In this document: positions 52,898-62,323 of the stretch, piece by piece
Layout: the number at the start of each line of letters is the position of its first letter
Numbering within the stretch: the stretch's first letter is position 1
DNA from: Tabrizicola sp.
GTDB lineage: Bacteria > Pseudomonadota > Alphaproteobacteria > Rhodobacterales > Rhodobacteraceae
Assembly (NCBI RefSeq): GCF_022842145.1
Contig: NZ_JALHQD010000003.1
Coordinates: 342,032-406,031 of the forward strand
DNA length: 64,000 bases
Direction: 5' to 3'
Notes under the pieces: generated by a model
The model's input: only the letters and a program-made list of their open reading frames with translations
Told to the model about the DNA's origin: nothing
Databases searched by the model: none
Made by a program: the position numbers and the translations under genes

Positions 52898-54283
52898 ATG
52901 CAATACATCTCGACCCGCGGCGCGGCCCCGGTCCTTGGCTTCGGCGAGGCGATGATGACGGGCCTTGCCCGTGACGGCGGGCTTTATGTGCCTCAGACCG
53001 TGCCGGTGATGTCGAAAGCCGAAATTGCCGCACTGGCAGGCGCACCTTACGAAGAGGTCGCGTTCAAGGTGATGCGGCCCTATCTGGGCGGGTTCTTTTC
53101 CGACGACGAATTCCAGGGCCTGATCGCCAAGGCCTACCAGGGGTTCCATCATGCCGCCCGCGCGCCGATGGTGCAGCTTGGGTCGAACCACTTCCTGTTG
53201 GAGCTGTTCCACGGGCCGACGCTGGCCTTCAAGGACTTCGCCATGCAGCTGATCGGCCAGATGATGCAGGCCGCACTGGCCAAGACCGGCGAGCGGATCA
53301 CCATTGTCGGGGCCACTAGCGGCGACACCGGATCGGCGGCGATGGAGGCGTTCCGCGGGCTGGAAAATGTGGATGTGTTCATCCTGTTTCCGCATGGCCG
53401 CGTCAGCGAGGTGCAGCGCCGGCAGATGACGACTCCGTCCGAGGCGAACTGCCATGCGCTGGCCATCGACGGTGACTTCGACGAGGCGCAGGCCCGCGTG
53501 AAGGACATGTTCAACGACTTTGCCTTCCGCGACGGGGTGCGGCTGGCGGGGGTGAACAGCATCAACTGGGCGCGGGTTCTGGCGCAGGTGGTCTACTACT
53601 TCTATTCCGCCGTGGCCCTTGGTGCGCCGCACCGCGAGGTCAGCTTCACCGTGCCCACCGGCAACTTCGGAGACGTCTTCGCGGGCTACATCGCCAAGCG
53701 GATGGGGCTGCCGATCGACAAGCTGGTGATCGCGACCAACCAGAATGACATCCTCGACCGTGCGTTACGGTCAGGGGATTACCGGACGAACGGGGTGAAA
53801 CCCACGATCAGCCCGTCGATGGACATTCAGGTGTCCTCGAACTTCGAGCGCGCCTTGTTCGACGCTTACGGCCGCGATGGCTCTGCCGTGGCGCAACTGA
53901 TGGGCGAGATGAAGTCTGGCGGCTTCAAGATCAGCCAGGGGGCCATCGAGTCCCTGCGCGCGACCTTCGCCTCGGGCCGGTGCGACGAGGACGAGACGCT
54001 GGCGGTTATCGCACGGCACTGGAAGACGACGGGCGAGCTTTTGTGCCCACATTCTGCCGTGGGCGTGAAGGTGGCCGAAGAACATCTCGGCGCAGCACCG
54101 ATGATCACGCTCGCGACCGCGCATCCGGCGAAGTTCCCGGATGCGGTACAGCGTGCCACCGGCATCCGCCCCGACCTGCCGCCGCATATGGCCGACCTCT
54201 TCGACAAGCCGGAGCGGGTGACCCGGGCACCCAACGAGCTGGCTGCCCTCCAGACTATAGTCCGCGAAAGGATTGCCCGCTGA
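52898..54283 (+). CDS. thrC: Threonine synthase
   Basis: The 461-residue PLP enzyme makes threonine from O-phosphohomoserine. It starts MQYISTRG, the family N-terminus, and carries GPTLAFKDFAMQL with the PLP lysine, TSGDTGSAAMEAF, FPHGRVSEVQRRQM and VPTGNFGDVFAGY. The ATG at 52898 has GAAGG at suitable spacing; an ATG two codons upstream is too close. Its stop overlaps the following peptidase start by one base. Confidence 0.94.
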   Translation: MQYISTRGAAPVLGFGEAMMTGLARDGGLYVPQTVPVMSKAEIAALAGAPYEEVAFKVMRPYLGGFFSDDEFQGLIAKAYQGFHHAARAPMVQLGSNHFLLELFHGPTLAFKDFAMQLIGQMMQAALAKTGERITIVGATSGDTGSAAMEAFRGLENVDVFILFPHGRVSEVQRRQMTTPSEANCHALAIDGDFDEAQARVKDMFNDFAFRDGVRLAGVNSINWARVLAQVVYYFYSAVALGAPHREVSFTVPTGNFGDVFAGYIAKRMGLPIDKLVIATNQNDILDRALRSGDYRTNGVKPTISPSMDIQVSSNFERALFDAYGRDGSAVAQLMGEMKSGGFKISQGAIESLRATFASGRCDEDETLAVIARHWKTTGELLCPHSAVGVKVAEEHLGAAPMITLATAHPAKFPDAVQRATGIRPDLPPHMADLFDKPERVTRAPNELAALQTIVRERIAR

Positions 54284-55539
54284 TGCAGAAGCTGCTCACC
54301 CTGCCCAACGGGTTTCGTATCGTTACCGAGGCGATGCCGGGGCTGCAGTCGGCCTCAGTTGGCCTTTGGGTCGAGGCCGGGGGTCGGCACGAGACGCCGG
54401 ACCAGAACGGCATCGCGCATTTCCTGGAACACATGGCCTTCAAGGGGACCCGGCGCCGGTCGGCCCTGCGGATTGCCGAAGAGATCGAGGATGTCGGCGG
54501 CTACATCAACGCCTACACCAGCCGCGAGATGACGGCCTATTACGCGCGCGTCCTGAGCCAGGACGTCGTGATGGCGCTGGACGTGATTTCGGACATCGTG
54601 CTGAATCCGGTGTTCCGCAAGGCCGACATCGAGACCGAGCGCCACGTGATCCTGCAAGAGATCGGGCAGGCTCTGGATACGCCCGACGACATCATTTTCG
54701 ACTGGCTGCATGAGGTGAGCTACCCCGACCAGCCCTTCGGGCGCACGATCCTGGGTCCCGAGGAACGGGTGTCCGCTTTCAGGAAGGCGGATTTCGAGGG
54801 ATTCACCGGGGCGCATTACGGGCCGGACCAGATGATCCTGTCGGCGGCAGGCGGGGTGGACCATGACGCCATCGTCACCGCGGCAGAGCGCATCTTCGGC
54901 GAGCTGAAACCGGTCGGAGCCTCAAAGGTTGAAGCGGCGCGCTTTGTCGGCGGCGAGCGCCGCGAGGTGAAGGACCTGGAGCAGGTGCATTTCGCGCTGC
55001 AGTTCGAAGGCCCGGGCTACCGCGACGACAAGGTCTATACCGCGCAGGTCTACTCGACGGCGATGGGGGGCGGCATGTCGAGCCGCCTTTTCCAGAAGAT
55101 CCGCGAGGATCGGGGGCTGTGCTATTCGATCTATGCCCAGTCCTCGGCCTATGAGGATACCGGGCAGATCACGGTCTATGCAGGCACGTCCGAGGCTGAA
55201 ATCGGCGAGCTGACGCAGCTGACCATCGCCGAATTGAAGCGGGCCGCCGATGACATGACCGAGGCCGAGGTGGCGCGGGCGCGGGCGCAGCTGCGGGCGG
55301 GGCTTCTGATGGGGCTCGAAAGCCCGTCAAGCCGCGCCGAACGCAATGCGCGGCTTCTGTCGATCTGGGGCCGGGTGCCGGACGTGGCCGAGGCGGTGGC
55401 GAAGATCGACGCCGTCGACACCGCCGCCGTTCGCGGCTACGCGGCTGAGCTGACTGCGGCCAAGGCAGCGCTGGCGATCTACGGGCCGGTTGCCCGCGCA
55501 CCGGGCATTGACGAGGTCCGCAAGGGACTTTCCGCCTGA
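54283..55539 (+). CDS. M16 family zinc peptidase
   Basis: The 418-residue protein belongs to the pitrilysin/processing-peptidase family. The inverted zinc motif is HFLEHM (HxxEH), preceded by GLWVEAGGRHE, with a distal glutamate in ETERHVILQE. A second domain contains GGGMSSRLFQKIREDRGLCY. It resembles the mitochondrial processing peptidase beta subunit type. It is coupled to thrC and to the next GNAT gene by one-base overlaps. Confidence 0.92.
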   Translation: MQKLLTLPNGFRIVTEAMPGLQSASVGLWVEAGGRHETPDQNGIAHFLEHMAFKGTRRRSALRIAEEIEDVGGYINAYTSREMTAYYARVLSQDVVMALDVISDIVLNPVFRKADIETERHVILQEIGQALDTPDDIIFDWLHEVSYPDQPFGRTILGPEERVSAFRKADFEGFTGAHYGPDQMILSAAGGVDHDAIVTAAERIFGELKPVGASKVEAARFVGGERREVKDLEQVHFALQFEGPGYRDDKVYTAQVYSTAMGGGMSSRLFQKIREDRGLCYSIYAQSSAYEDTGQITVYAGTSEAEIGELTQLTIAELKRAADDMTEAEVARARAQLRAGLLMGLESPSSRAERNARLLSIWGRVPDVAEAVAKIDAVDTAAVRGYAAELTAAKAALAIYGPVARAPGIDEVRKGLSA

Positions 55540-56123
55540 TGCTGGGCCTGAAGCGCCGTGTGAGGGTCGAGACGGAGCGGATGACGCTGCGGCTGCCGGA
55601 ACATGGCGACTGGCGGCAATGGTCGGACCTGCGCGAAGCGTCGGCCGAGTTTCTGGTCAAGTGGGAGCCGGTCTGGGCCAACGACCACCTGACACGCCGC
55701 GCCTTCACCAACCGGGTCTACTGGGCGCAGCGCGCTGAATCACAGGGCCAGGCCTTGCCAATGCTCTTGATCCGCCGCGAGGATCAGCAGCTTCTGGGCG
55801 CGTTGGCGCTGGACAACATCCGCCGGGGGCCGTCGCAGACCGGGACTTTCGGCTACTGGATCGGCGAGCCCTTCGCGCGGCAGGGTTACATGCGCGAGGC
55901 GATCCTTGCGCTGACCCATCACGCCTTTACCCGCATGGACCTTTCCCGATTGGAAGCCGCCTGCCTGCCGGAAAACAGCGCCTCACGCGGGGTGCTGGAG
56001 ACATGCGGCTTCAAGTACGAGGGAGTGGCGCAGAGCTATCTGCAGATCAACGGGCGCTGGCGCAACCACGTGCTCTACGCCAACCTGCGCGGCGACCGGC
56101 GCGGGCGGACCGACGTCGGCTGA
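55539..56123 (+). CDS. GNAT acetyltransferase (RimJ/RimL-like)
   Basis: The 194-residue protein has the RimJ/RimL pattern: VETERMTLRLPEHGDWRQW, FGYWIGEPFARQGYMREAIL with the acetyl-CoA loop, and RLEAACLPENSASRGVLETC then GFKYEGV. It probably acetylates a protein N-terminus or small molecule. It is the last gene in the thrC-M16-GNAT row. Confidence 0.85.
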   Translation: MLGLKRRVRVETERMTLRLPEHGDWRQWSDLREASAEFLVKWEPVWANDHLTRRAFTNRVYWAQRAESQGQALPMLLIRREDQQLLGALALDNIRRGPSQTGTFGYWIGEPFARQGYMREAILALTHHAFTRMDLSRLEAACLPENSASRGVLETCGFKYEGVAQSYLQINGRWRNHVLYANLRGDRRGRTDVG

Positions 56124-56174
56124 GGGTCTACTTCGGGCGGGGCGGCTTTCGGATTGAGCGCTTGGCGGCGCAAG

Positions 56175-56260
56175 CCTTTTGTCTCGTGGTTTTGTGTGAA
56201 GGACACAAAACCGCTCGGTGCGCCTCCGGCGGGGATGTTTGGGCAAATGTGAAAGGCATC
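56175..56260 (-). repeat. Palindromic dispersed repeat, copy 2 (intergenic)
   Basis: These 86 bases match the repeat inside the ligase gene (7661-7747) in the opposite orientation. On the minus strand they read GCCTTTCACATTTGCCCAAA, then CCCCGCCGGAGGCGC, a hairpin (GTTTTGTGT around CCTTC with ACACAAAAC) and GAGACAAAAGG. It sits between the GNAT and DUF1697 genes; its right end lies four bases before the next ATG. Confidence 0.8.
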
Positions 56261-56264
56261 TGGG

Positions 56265-56786
56265 ATGGCTGGTTGGATCGCGCTTCTGCGCGGGGTGAAC
56301 GTCTCGGGCGCTGGGAAGCTGCCGATGGCGGAGTTCCGGGCGCTGTTGGCGGGCCTGGGCCTGGGCGCGGTGCAAACCTACATCCAGTCCGGGAATGCGG
56401 TCTTCCAGAGCGCGCTGCCTGCCGAGGCGCTGGAGGAGATGATCCGCGCTGCGGTCGCGGCGCGGTTCGGTTTTGCGCCGGAGACCTTCGTGCGGTCCCA
56501 TGACGAAGTGGCCGAGGCGCTGGTCGATCATCCCTTCGCCGGGGCCGACCCAAAGCTGGTGCATGTCTGCTTCCTGCGCGAGACGCCGGTTCCGGACGAA
56601 GCGGCGCTGCAGGCACTGGTGCGTCCGGGGGACGGCTGGCACATCGGGCCGGGCCGGTTCACGCTGCATACGCCGGGGGGATACGGTACCTCGAAGCTGG
56701 CGGAGCGGCTGCCGAAGCTCCTGCCGGTCCCGATGACCGCCCGAAATCTGCGCACGATTGCCGCGCTTGTCGCGATGGCGGGCTGA
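56265..56786 (+). CDS. DUF1697 protein
   Basis: The 173-residue protein begins with the DUF1697 signature WIALLRGVNVSGAGKLPMAE, followed by VQTYIQSGNAVFQS and later GTSKLAERL, and ends RNLRTIAALVAMAG. Biochemical function is unknown. It starts directly after the repeat copy, so its ribosome site lies within the repeat end (GAAAGG). Confidence 0.85.
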   Translation: MAGWIALLRGVNVSGAGKLPMAEFRALLAGLGLGAVQTYIQSGNAVFQSALPAEALEEMIRAAVAARFGFAPETFVRSHDEVAEALVDHPFAGADPKLVHVCFLRETPVPDEAALQALVRPGDGWHIGPGRFTLHTPGGYGTSKLAERLPKLLPVPMTARNLRTIAALVAMAG

Positions 56787-56862
56787 TCGCGCATCCGTGA
56801 TCGGCTTGGCGCGTGACGCGGGGGCAATCCGGGTTACCCTCCCTGCAGCCCGGAGGATCGCC

Positions 56863-57663
56863 ATGCGCCTGCTTGCCGCCCTGCTCCTGTTCGCCTCGCC
56901 CGGCTTGGCACAGGACCGCATCCCGTCGCACTGCATCGCGGTCGCCGCAGGCGAGCCTTCCGTCGTGCCGGTGGCGCTGGAGGAAGGCCTGGAGCCGGAC
57001 AGCGTGCTGATCCGCTACATCGACCATGCAAGCTTTGCCATCGTGACGCCCGACGGGACCGTGGCGGTGACGGATTACACCGGCTACCTCGGCACGGCGG
57101 ATCTGGTGCCGGACGTGGTCACCATGAACAACGCGCATTCGACGCACTGGACCGCCGCGCCCGATCCGCGCATCCCGCATGTGCTGCCCGGTTGGGGCGA
57201 GGGGACGGCTGCGGCGGACCACCGGCTGGACCTCGGCTCGATGCTGGTGCGGAACGTCACCACCGACACGCGGGGGCCCTTTGGCGAGGGCGCGCGGCGG
57301 GATGGCAACTCGATCTTCATCTTCGAGGCGGGCGGGCTTTGCATCGGCCACCTGGGCCACCTGCACCAGATCCCCTCGGACGAGCAATATGCGGCGATCG
57401 GGCGGCTGGACGTGGTGATGGTGCCGGTGGATGGCGGCTATACCATGCGGCTGCAGGACATGGCGGGGGTGGTCAAGCGGCTGCGGTCCAGCGTCGTGAT
57501 CCCGATGCACTGGTTCAGCCGCGGCTCGCTGGACGGGTTCCTTGCGGAAATGGCGGCGGAGTTCACCGTGGTCGAGACCGGCGGCGCGCAGATTGCCTTG
57601 TCGCTGGACGACCTGCCGTCCGCGCCCACGGTCATGGTGCTGGAACCGGCCTATATCGACTGA
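56863..57663 (+). CDS. Exported metallo-beta-lactamase-fold hydrolase (UlaG-like)
   Basis: The 266-residue protein has a signal peptide (MRLLAALLLFASPGLAQ) and the MBL fold of the UlaG/RNase-L-like subset: IRYIDHASFAIVTPDGTVAVTDY, TMNNAHSTHW, GHLGHLHQ and IPMHWF, whose histidines and aspartates bind metal. The ATG follows GGAGGA. It is predicted to be periplasmic; the substrate is unknown. Confidence 0.82.
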   Translation: MRLLAALLLFASPGLAQDRIPSHCIAVAAGEPSVVPVALEEGLEPDSVLIRYIDHASFAIVTPDGTVAVTDYTGYLGTADLVPDVVTMNNAHSTHWTAAPDPRIPHVLPGWGEGTAAADHRLDLGSMLVRNVTTDTRGPFGEGARRDGNSIFIFEAGGLCIGHLGHLHQIPSDEQYAAIGRLDVVMVPVDGGYTMRLQDMAGVVKRLRSSVVIPMHWFSRGSLDGFLAEMAAEFTVVETGGAQIALSLDDLPSAPTVMVLEPAYID

Positions 57664-57717
57664 CGCTGGTCCCCGCCTGCCTGCCACGCTACCAAGGGCG
57701 GCAAGGAGGCATCAGCC

Positions 57718-59130
57718 ATGTTGAACCCCTGCGACCCCGCTTTTGTCTCGTCGCTGGCGGCAGTGCTGCCCGAGGGCACCCTGTCTGCACCGGAACCGCG
57801 GCATCTGGAAGAACCCCGGGGCCGCTGGACCGGGCACGCCGGAGTGCTGGCGCGGCCCCGGACGACGGGAGAGGTCGCGGCGGTGGTCCGGGCCTGTGCC
57901 GCGGCGCGGGTCGGGATCGTGCCGGTGAGTGGTGGAACCGGGTTGGTCGGCGGACAAATCATGGTCACCGGCCCCGCGCCGCTGCTGTTGTCGCTGGAGC
58001 GGATGGCTGCGCTGCGCGGGGTCTGGCCGGAAGAAAACACGATGGTGGTCGAGGCCGGGATGGTGCTGGCCGATGTGCAGGCCGAGGCTGCGAAGGTCGG
58101 GCGGCTGTTTCCCCTGTCGCTGGCCTCGGAAGGCAGCTGCCGCATCGGAGGGAACCTGGCGGCGAATGCCGGGGGGACTTCTGTGCTGCGCTATGGCAAT
58201 GCGCGCGACCTCTGCCTGGGGCTGGAGGCGGTGCTGCCGGACGGGACGGTTTATGGCGGGCTGACGCGGCTGCGGAAGGACAATGCGGGCTATGACCTGC
58301 GCCACCTGCTGATCGGCTCCGAGGGCACGCTGGGCGTGATCACGGCGGCCAGCCTGAAGCTGTTCCCGCAGCCCGCCGCCCGGGTGGTGGGGTTGCTGGC
58401 GGTGCCGTCGCCTGCCGCTGCGCTTGCGCTTCTGGCCCGCTGCGGCGAACGGGCGGCCGGTATGGTCTCGGCCTTCGAGCTGATCCACCGCGCGGGGTTC
58501 GACTTTCTGGAGGAAACCGGGTTCGACCTGCGCGCGCCATTCTCCCCGGTGCCCGAGTGGCTTGTCCTGCTGGAGCTGGAACTGCCTTCGGGGCTGGAAC
58601 CGGAGGTGGTGATGGCTGGCCTTTACGAAGCGGGAGCCGAGGCGGGGCTGGTGACGGATGGGGTGATCGCGACCTCGGAGGCTCAGGCCGCGGCGATCTG
58701 GGCCCTGCGCGAGACGATCCCCCTGGCGAACCGGAAGGTCGGTGCGGTGTCGAGCCATGACATCTCGTTGCCGCTGTCGGCCATCCCGGGGTTCATCGAC
58801 ACTGCACCGCGGGAGATTGCCCGGCTGGGCGCGTTCCGGGTGAACTGTTTCGGCCACCTCGGCGATGGCAACCTGCACTGGAACGTCTTCCCGCTGCGCG
58901 GCCACGCGAAGGGGGAACATGACGGTGTGCGCGACGAGGTGAAGCGGGTGGTGCATGATCTGGTGCATGGCTTGGGCGGCTCGGTTGCGGCCGAGCATGG
59001 GGTGGGGCGGTTGAAGGTGGCCGACCTCGCGCGCTATGGCGATCCGGGGAAGCTTCTGGCGATGCGGGCGATCAAGGCGGCGCTGGACCCGGCGGGAATC
59101 ATGAACCCGGGTGCGGTGCTGGCGGGGTAA
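57718..59130 (+). CDS. FAD-binding oxidoreductase (D-2-hydroxyacid/2-hydroxyglutarate dehydrogenase type)
   Basis: The 470-residue protein has the PCMH-type FAD domain: PVSGGTGLVGGQI and NLAANAGGTSVLRYGNARDL, then DNAGYDLRHLLIGSEGTLGVI. A GlcD-like C-terminal domain ends FGHLGDGNLHWNV and AEHGVGRLK. Relatives oxidise D-lactate, glycolate or D-2-hydroxyglutarate; the sequence does not settle which. A hairpin follows the gene. Confidence 0.87.
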   Translation: MLNPCDPAFVSSLAAVLPEGTLSAPEPRHLEEPRGRWTGHAGVLARPRTTGEVAAVVRACAAARVGIVPVSGGTGLVGGQIMVTGPAPLLLSLERMAALRGVWPEENTMVVEAGMVLADVQAEAAKVGRLFPLSLASEGSCRIGGNLAANAGGTSVLRYGNARDLCLGLEAVLPDGTVYGGLTRLRKDNAGYDLRHLLIGSEGTLGVITAASLKLFPQPAARVVGLLAVPSPAAALALLARCGERAAGMVSAFELIHRAGFDFLEETGFDLRAPFSPVPEWLVLLELELPSGLEPEVVMAGLYEAGAEAGLVTDGVIATSEAQAAAIWALRETIPLANRKVGAVSSHDISLPLSAIPGFIDTAPREIARLGAFRVNCFGHLGDGNLHWNVFPLRGHAKGEHDGVRDEVKRVVHDLVHGLGGSVAAEHGVGRLKVADLARYGDPGKLLAMRAIKAALDPAGIMNPGAVLAG

Positions 59131-59202
59131 CGCTTGTCGATGACGCCGTGCTTCTTAGACGCGGCGCCAAGTGAAGCGCGGGACGTGCGCAAGGGTAGGC
59201 CG

Positions 59203-59246
59203 AAAAGCAACATCCCCGCCGCAGGAAACCTGCGACGGGGTGCTTT
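59203..59246 (+). terminator. Hairpin downstream of the FAD oxidoreductase gene
   Basis: The arms CCCCGCCGCAGG and CCTGCGACGGGG (one mismatch) form a stem with an AAA loop; outer AAAGCA/TGCTTT bases extend it with a four-base bulge. It lies about 75 bases after the stop. The rest of the 300-base gap to apt contains no gene but carries the locus 4 palindromes. Confidence 0.65.
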
Positions 59247-59366
59247 GGGGGTGTGTGGGTCACGCTGTGGGTAGCAGCGCGATCAGGGTGGGTAGCCCTG
59301 ACAAGTCCTGATGTAGGGTGATTCTATTTAAGGACGGTTAACGGAAGCCTTGGCCGCGCGGCGCGC

Positions 59367-59410
59367 CGATTTCTTCGAAGAAATCGTTCCGGAGTTTTCG
59401 AAAACTCCGG
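59367..59410. terminator. Stacked TTCGAA palindromes, locus 4 (FAD oxidoreductase / apt)
   Basis: Perfect palindromes at 59367-59386 (core TTCGAA) and 59389-59410 (22 bases, core TTCGAA) lie just after the apt stop. The two outer modules of loci 2 and 3 are present, without the central GGAGCC module. They separate convergent transcription units. Confidence 0.68.
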
Positions 59411-59430
59411 TGGCGCCCAGTTTGCCGGGG

Positions 59431-59970
59431 TCAGAGACCTTCGAACGCGCACAGGGCGTGGACATCCATCCCCATCGCTTCCAGCTTCTTTCGCCCGCCA
59501 AGATCGGGCAGGTCGACGACGAAGGCGCAGCCGATAACCTCGGCACCAAGGCGCTCGATCAGGCGGATGCCGGCCTCGGCGGTGCCGCCGGTGGCCAGAA
59601 GGTCGTCCACCAAAAGGATCTTCTCGCCGGGCTGCATCGCGTCGTCGTGCACCTCGACCACCGCCTCGCCGTATTCCAGCTTGTAGGCCTGGGAGATGGT
59701 CTGACCGGGCAACTTCCCTTTCTTGCGGATCGGCACGAAGCCGGTGGAAAGCTGGTGTGCCACGGCACCGCCCAGGATGAAACCGCGCGCTTCCAGTCCC
59801 GCGACCTTGTCGATCCGCATCCCCGCGTAGGGGGCCAGAAGCTGGTCGACGCACATCCGGAAGCCCCGGGGATCGGCGAAGAGGGTGGTCACGTCGCGGA
59901 AGAGGATGCCCTCGTGCGGGAAGTCGACGATGGTGCGGATGTAGTCTTTCACGGTCTTGCGGGGGGTCAT
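59431..59970 (-). CDS. apt: Adenine phosphoribosyltransferase
   Basis: The 179-residue enzyme salvages adenine to AMP using PRPP. The start is [18 protein letters not shown], with [30 protein letters not shown] and the PRPP-binding loop [16 protein letters not shown]. It follows mtnP by 11 bases; mtnP releases adenine from methylthioadenosine, so the pair makes an adenine salvage unit. Confidence 0.95.
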   Translation of the reverse strand: MTPRKTVKDYIRTIVDFPHEGILFRDVTTLFADPRGFRMCVDQLLAPYAGMRIDKVAGLEARGFILGGAVAHQLSTGFVPIRKKGKLPGQTISQAYKLEYGEAVVEVHDDAMQPGEKILLVDDLLATGGTAEAGIRLIERLGAEVIGCAFVVDLPDLGGRKKLEAMGMDVHALCAFEGL

Positions 59971-59981
59971 CTTCGGTTCCT

Positions 59982-60848
59982 TCAAAGGACGCGGGCGGCG
60001 ACGGCGTCTAGCTTGGCCAGAAGCTCGGGGTCGCGTTTGTCGGGGGCGGTCATGATGGCGTGGGACAGGGCGCGGTCGCAGCCGTGGGGGCAGGGCTGGC
60101 GGTCCGGGTCCATCAGGCCGGGCAGGCGGGCGACCAGACCACGGGCGGCGGCGGCGTTGGCGTGGACGACGGCGATCACCTGCGAGACGTCCACCGCGCC
60201 GTGGCTGTCGTGCCAGCAGTCGTAGTCGGTGACCATGGCGAGGGAGGCGTAGCAAAGCTCGGCCTCGCGGGCGAGGCGGGCTTCGGACATGCCGGTCATC
60301 CCGATCACGTCGGCGCCCCAGGTGCGGTACATCCGGCTTTCGGCGCGGGTGGAGAACTGGGGGCCCTCCATCGAGAGGTAGGTGGCTCCGGTGTGGACGG
60401 TCAGGCCCTCATCCCGCGCGGCCTGGACGGCAGCCTGCCCAAGGCGGGGGCAGGTCGGGTCGGCGAGGCTGACATGGGCGACGCAGCCGGGGCCGAAGAA
60501 GCTGGGGGGCCGCTGGGTGGTGCGGTCGATGTACTGGTCGACGAGGACGAAGTGGCCGGGTTCGAACTCTTCGCGGAGGCTTCCGACCGCCGACACGGCA
60601 AGGATGTCGGTGCAGCCCAGCCGCTTCAGGGCGTCGATGTTGGCGTGGTAGGGGACGGAGGTCGGGGTGTGGACGTGGCCGCGGCCGTGGCGGGGGAGGA
60701 AGGCTGCGGGGAGGCCGTTCAGGCGGCCCACGAGGACCTCGTCCGAGGGCTTGCCCCAGGGGGTCTTCACCTTCACCCAGGAGGCGCCTTCGAGACCGTC
60801 GATCTGGTAGACCCCGGATCCGCCGATCACTCCGAGCATGGTCTGCAT
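59982..60848 (-). CDS. mtnP: S-methyl-5'-thioadenosine phosphorylase
   Basis: The 288-residue enzyme cleaves 5'-methylthioadenosine to adenine and methylthioribose-1-phosphate. It starts [20 protein letters not shown] and contains [40 protein letters not shown] and [20 protein letters not shown], the MTAP family signature. The start has a GGGGAG ribosome site. It forms an operon with apt. Confidence 0.93.
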   Translation of the reverse strand: MQTMLGVIGGSGVYQIDGLEGASWVKVKTPWGKPSDEVLVGRLNGLPAAFLPRHGRGHVHTPTSVPYHANIDALKRLGCTDILAVSAVGSLREEFEPGHFVLVDQYIDRTTQRPPSFFGPGCVAHVSLADPTCPRLGQAAVQAARDEGLTVHTGATYLSMEGPQFSTRAESRMYRTWGADVIGMTGMSEARLAREAELCYASLAMVTDYDCWHDSHGAVDVSQVIAVVHANAAAARGLVARLPGLMDPDRQPCPHGCDRALSHAIMTAPDKRDPELLAKLDAVAARVL

Positions 60849-60999
60849 GGGGGCTCCCCTGGGGTTGGACGGGGCGGAGGATAGCGGGGCGGGGCCAGCG
60901 TGGGAAGGGGGTGCGCCCACGCGTGGCGCGGGAATCGAGGCGAGGAATTTCAAGGGGTTGTCCGCGGGCGTTAGGGAAACGTTAGGATTTGGGTGCGGG

Positions 61000-61045
61000 C
61001 AAAATCCTTCGAAGGATTTTGGCAAATCTTTTCGAAAAGATTTGC
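61000..61045. terminator. Stacked TTCGAA palindromes, locus 5 (downstream of the sulfotransferase)
   Basis: Two perfect palindromes, 61000-61021 and 61022-61045, are both centred on TTCGAA and directly adjacent. They lie between the sulfotransferase stop and mtnP, both on the minus strand. This is the only locus of the five not between convergent genes. Terminator function is likely. Confidence 0.65.
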
Positions 61046-61090
61046 GGCCTCCGGGTCAAACGGTGGGTGGGCAGGGGCGGAAGGTCTGCT

Positions 61091-62296
61091 TCACCGCCCG
61101 GGTGAATAGATGTCGGGCAGGATCAGGTCGGGCGCGGCGCAATCGGGGTGGCGGGACATGAGCTGGGCCAGCCGGTCCAGTCGATCGGGGGACAGGCGTT
61201 CGGTCGTCAACTCGCGCGACAGGTGGGAGCCGGATTGGGAGTCCCGCTCAAACGCCAGCAGGGCCGCTGCGGCATGGGCTTCCGGCAGGCCGCAATGGCG
61301 GAGCATATGGGCGATGGAGGCCTCGCGGTCGCGGTTGAATTCGTTGTAGCGCAGCGCCAGGAACGGCACACCTGCGCCGAGGTGGCGGGCATACTCGGCC
61401 ATGTTGTGCGACCAGGCGGGGCCGAGGGGCAGTTCCGTTGGAACCTCGGCGGCGGAGAGGTCCATCGGCCTGGCCAGCGGGGCGGGGTCGGCGGCGGCGG
61501 TGAAGATGCTCCAGGGCAGGGCGCGGGCCTCGCCGGTCAGGCTGTCGGGCATCCCGAACTGCCGCAACATGCTGTAGACCGAATTCGCCCAGCCAAGCGC
61601 GTCGCGGTAGAGAAAGAGGCAGGAGGCATCGGGCAGGGCCTCGTGGTAGAGGTCGGCCTGATACAGCGCGTGGCTGCGGAATTTCATCGCAAAGACAGTG
61701 GCTTGCTGGCCCTTTGGCGGCCGGAACTGCAGCCGGGTGCAGGCGCGGATCAGGCGGATGATCTGGTCGCGGGGGAAGCCCGACCGCTGGGGCGAATTGT
61801 AGTGCTGCAGGATCAGCGTCGAAAAGGCGTCAGGCTCGGACAGGCACCAGACGCCGGGGATGGTGTTCAAGGCGTGCGAGAGGAGCGTCGAGCCACAGCG
61901 GCCGATGCTAAAGATCAGGATCACGCGGGGGAGCGGTGGGGCAAGGTCGGCTATGGCCTCCAGCTCGGCAAGGGGCATGGTCAGAACGCGGCGGGCGAGG
62001 CGGTGCTGGGTGGCATAGGCGAAGGGGCTGTCGGCGAGATCGGTGCCGGGGGGCAGGTCGGTGAAGACCGCCAGGTCGCGCGCGTGGTCAAGGCCGTAGA
62101 GCGTCCAGCCGGGTTGATCGAGGACGATGCGGGCCGGGGCGGTGGTGGCGGGGCCGAGTTCGAAGTCGTCGAGGTTGGCCCAGCCGATCGGCGCCTGTTG
62201 GGCAAGGACGGCATGAATCAGTGCGGGCAAGACTGCGGCCTCCGGATCGGGCTGCGGACGGGGTAATGCAGTGAGACTGCACTGGCCCCCGGGCAC
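61091..62296 (-). CDS. Sulfotransferase-like protein
   Basis: The 401-residue protein has the sulfotransferase PAPS loop in VILIFSIGRCGSTLLSHAL (residues ~125-145) and a later ASCLFLYRDALGWANSVYSM that resembles the 3'-phosphate-binding region with Arg and Ser. The start is unclear: the frame opens with a GTG at 62296 without a good ribosome site. The acceptor is unknown. Confidence 0.7.
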   Translation of the reverse strand: MPGGQCSLTALPRPQPDPEAAVLPALIHAVLAQQAPIGWANLDDFELGPATTAPARIVLDQPGWTLYGLDHARDLAVFTDLPPGTDLADSPFAYATQHRLARRVLTMPLAELEAIADLAPPLPRVILIFSIGRCGSTLLSHALNTIPGVWCLSEPDAFSTLILQHYNSPQRSGFPRDQIIRLIRACTRLQFRPPKGQQATVFAMKFRSHALYQADLYHEALPDASCLFLYRDALGWANSVYSMLRQFGMPDSLTGEARALPWSIFTAAADPAPLARPMDLSAAEVPTELPLGPAWSHNMAEYARHLGAGVPFLALRYNEFNRDREASIAHMLRHCGLPEAHAAAALLAFERDSQSGSHLSRELTTERLSPDRLDRLAQLMSRHPDCAAPDLILPDIYSPGR

Positions 62297-62323
62297 AAAG
62301 CAATCGGCAATGCCGAAGCAGCG

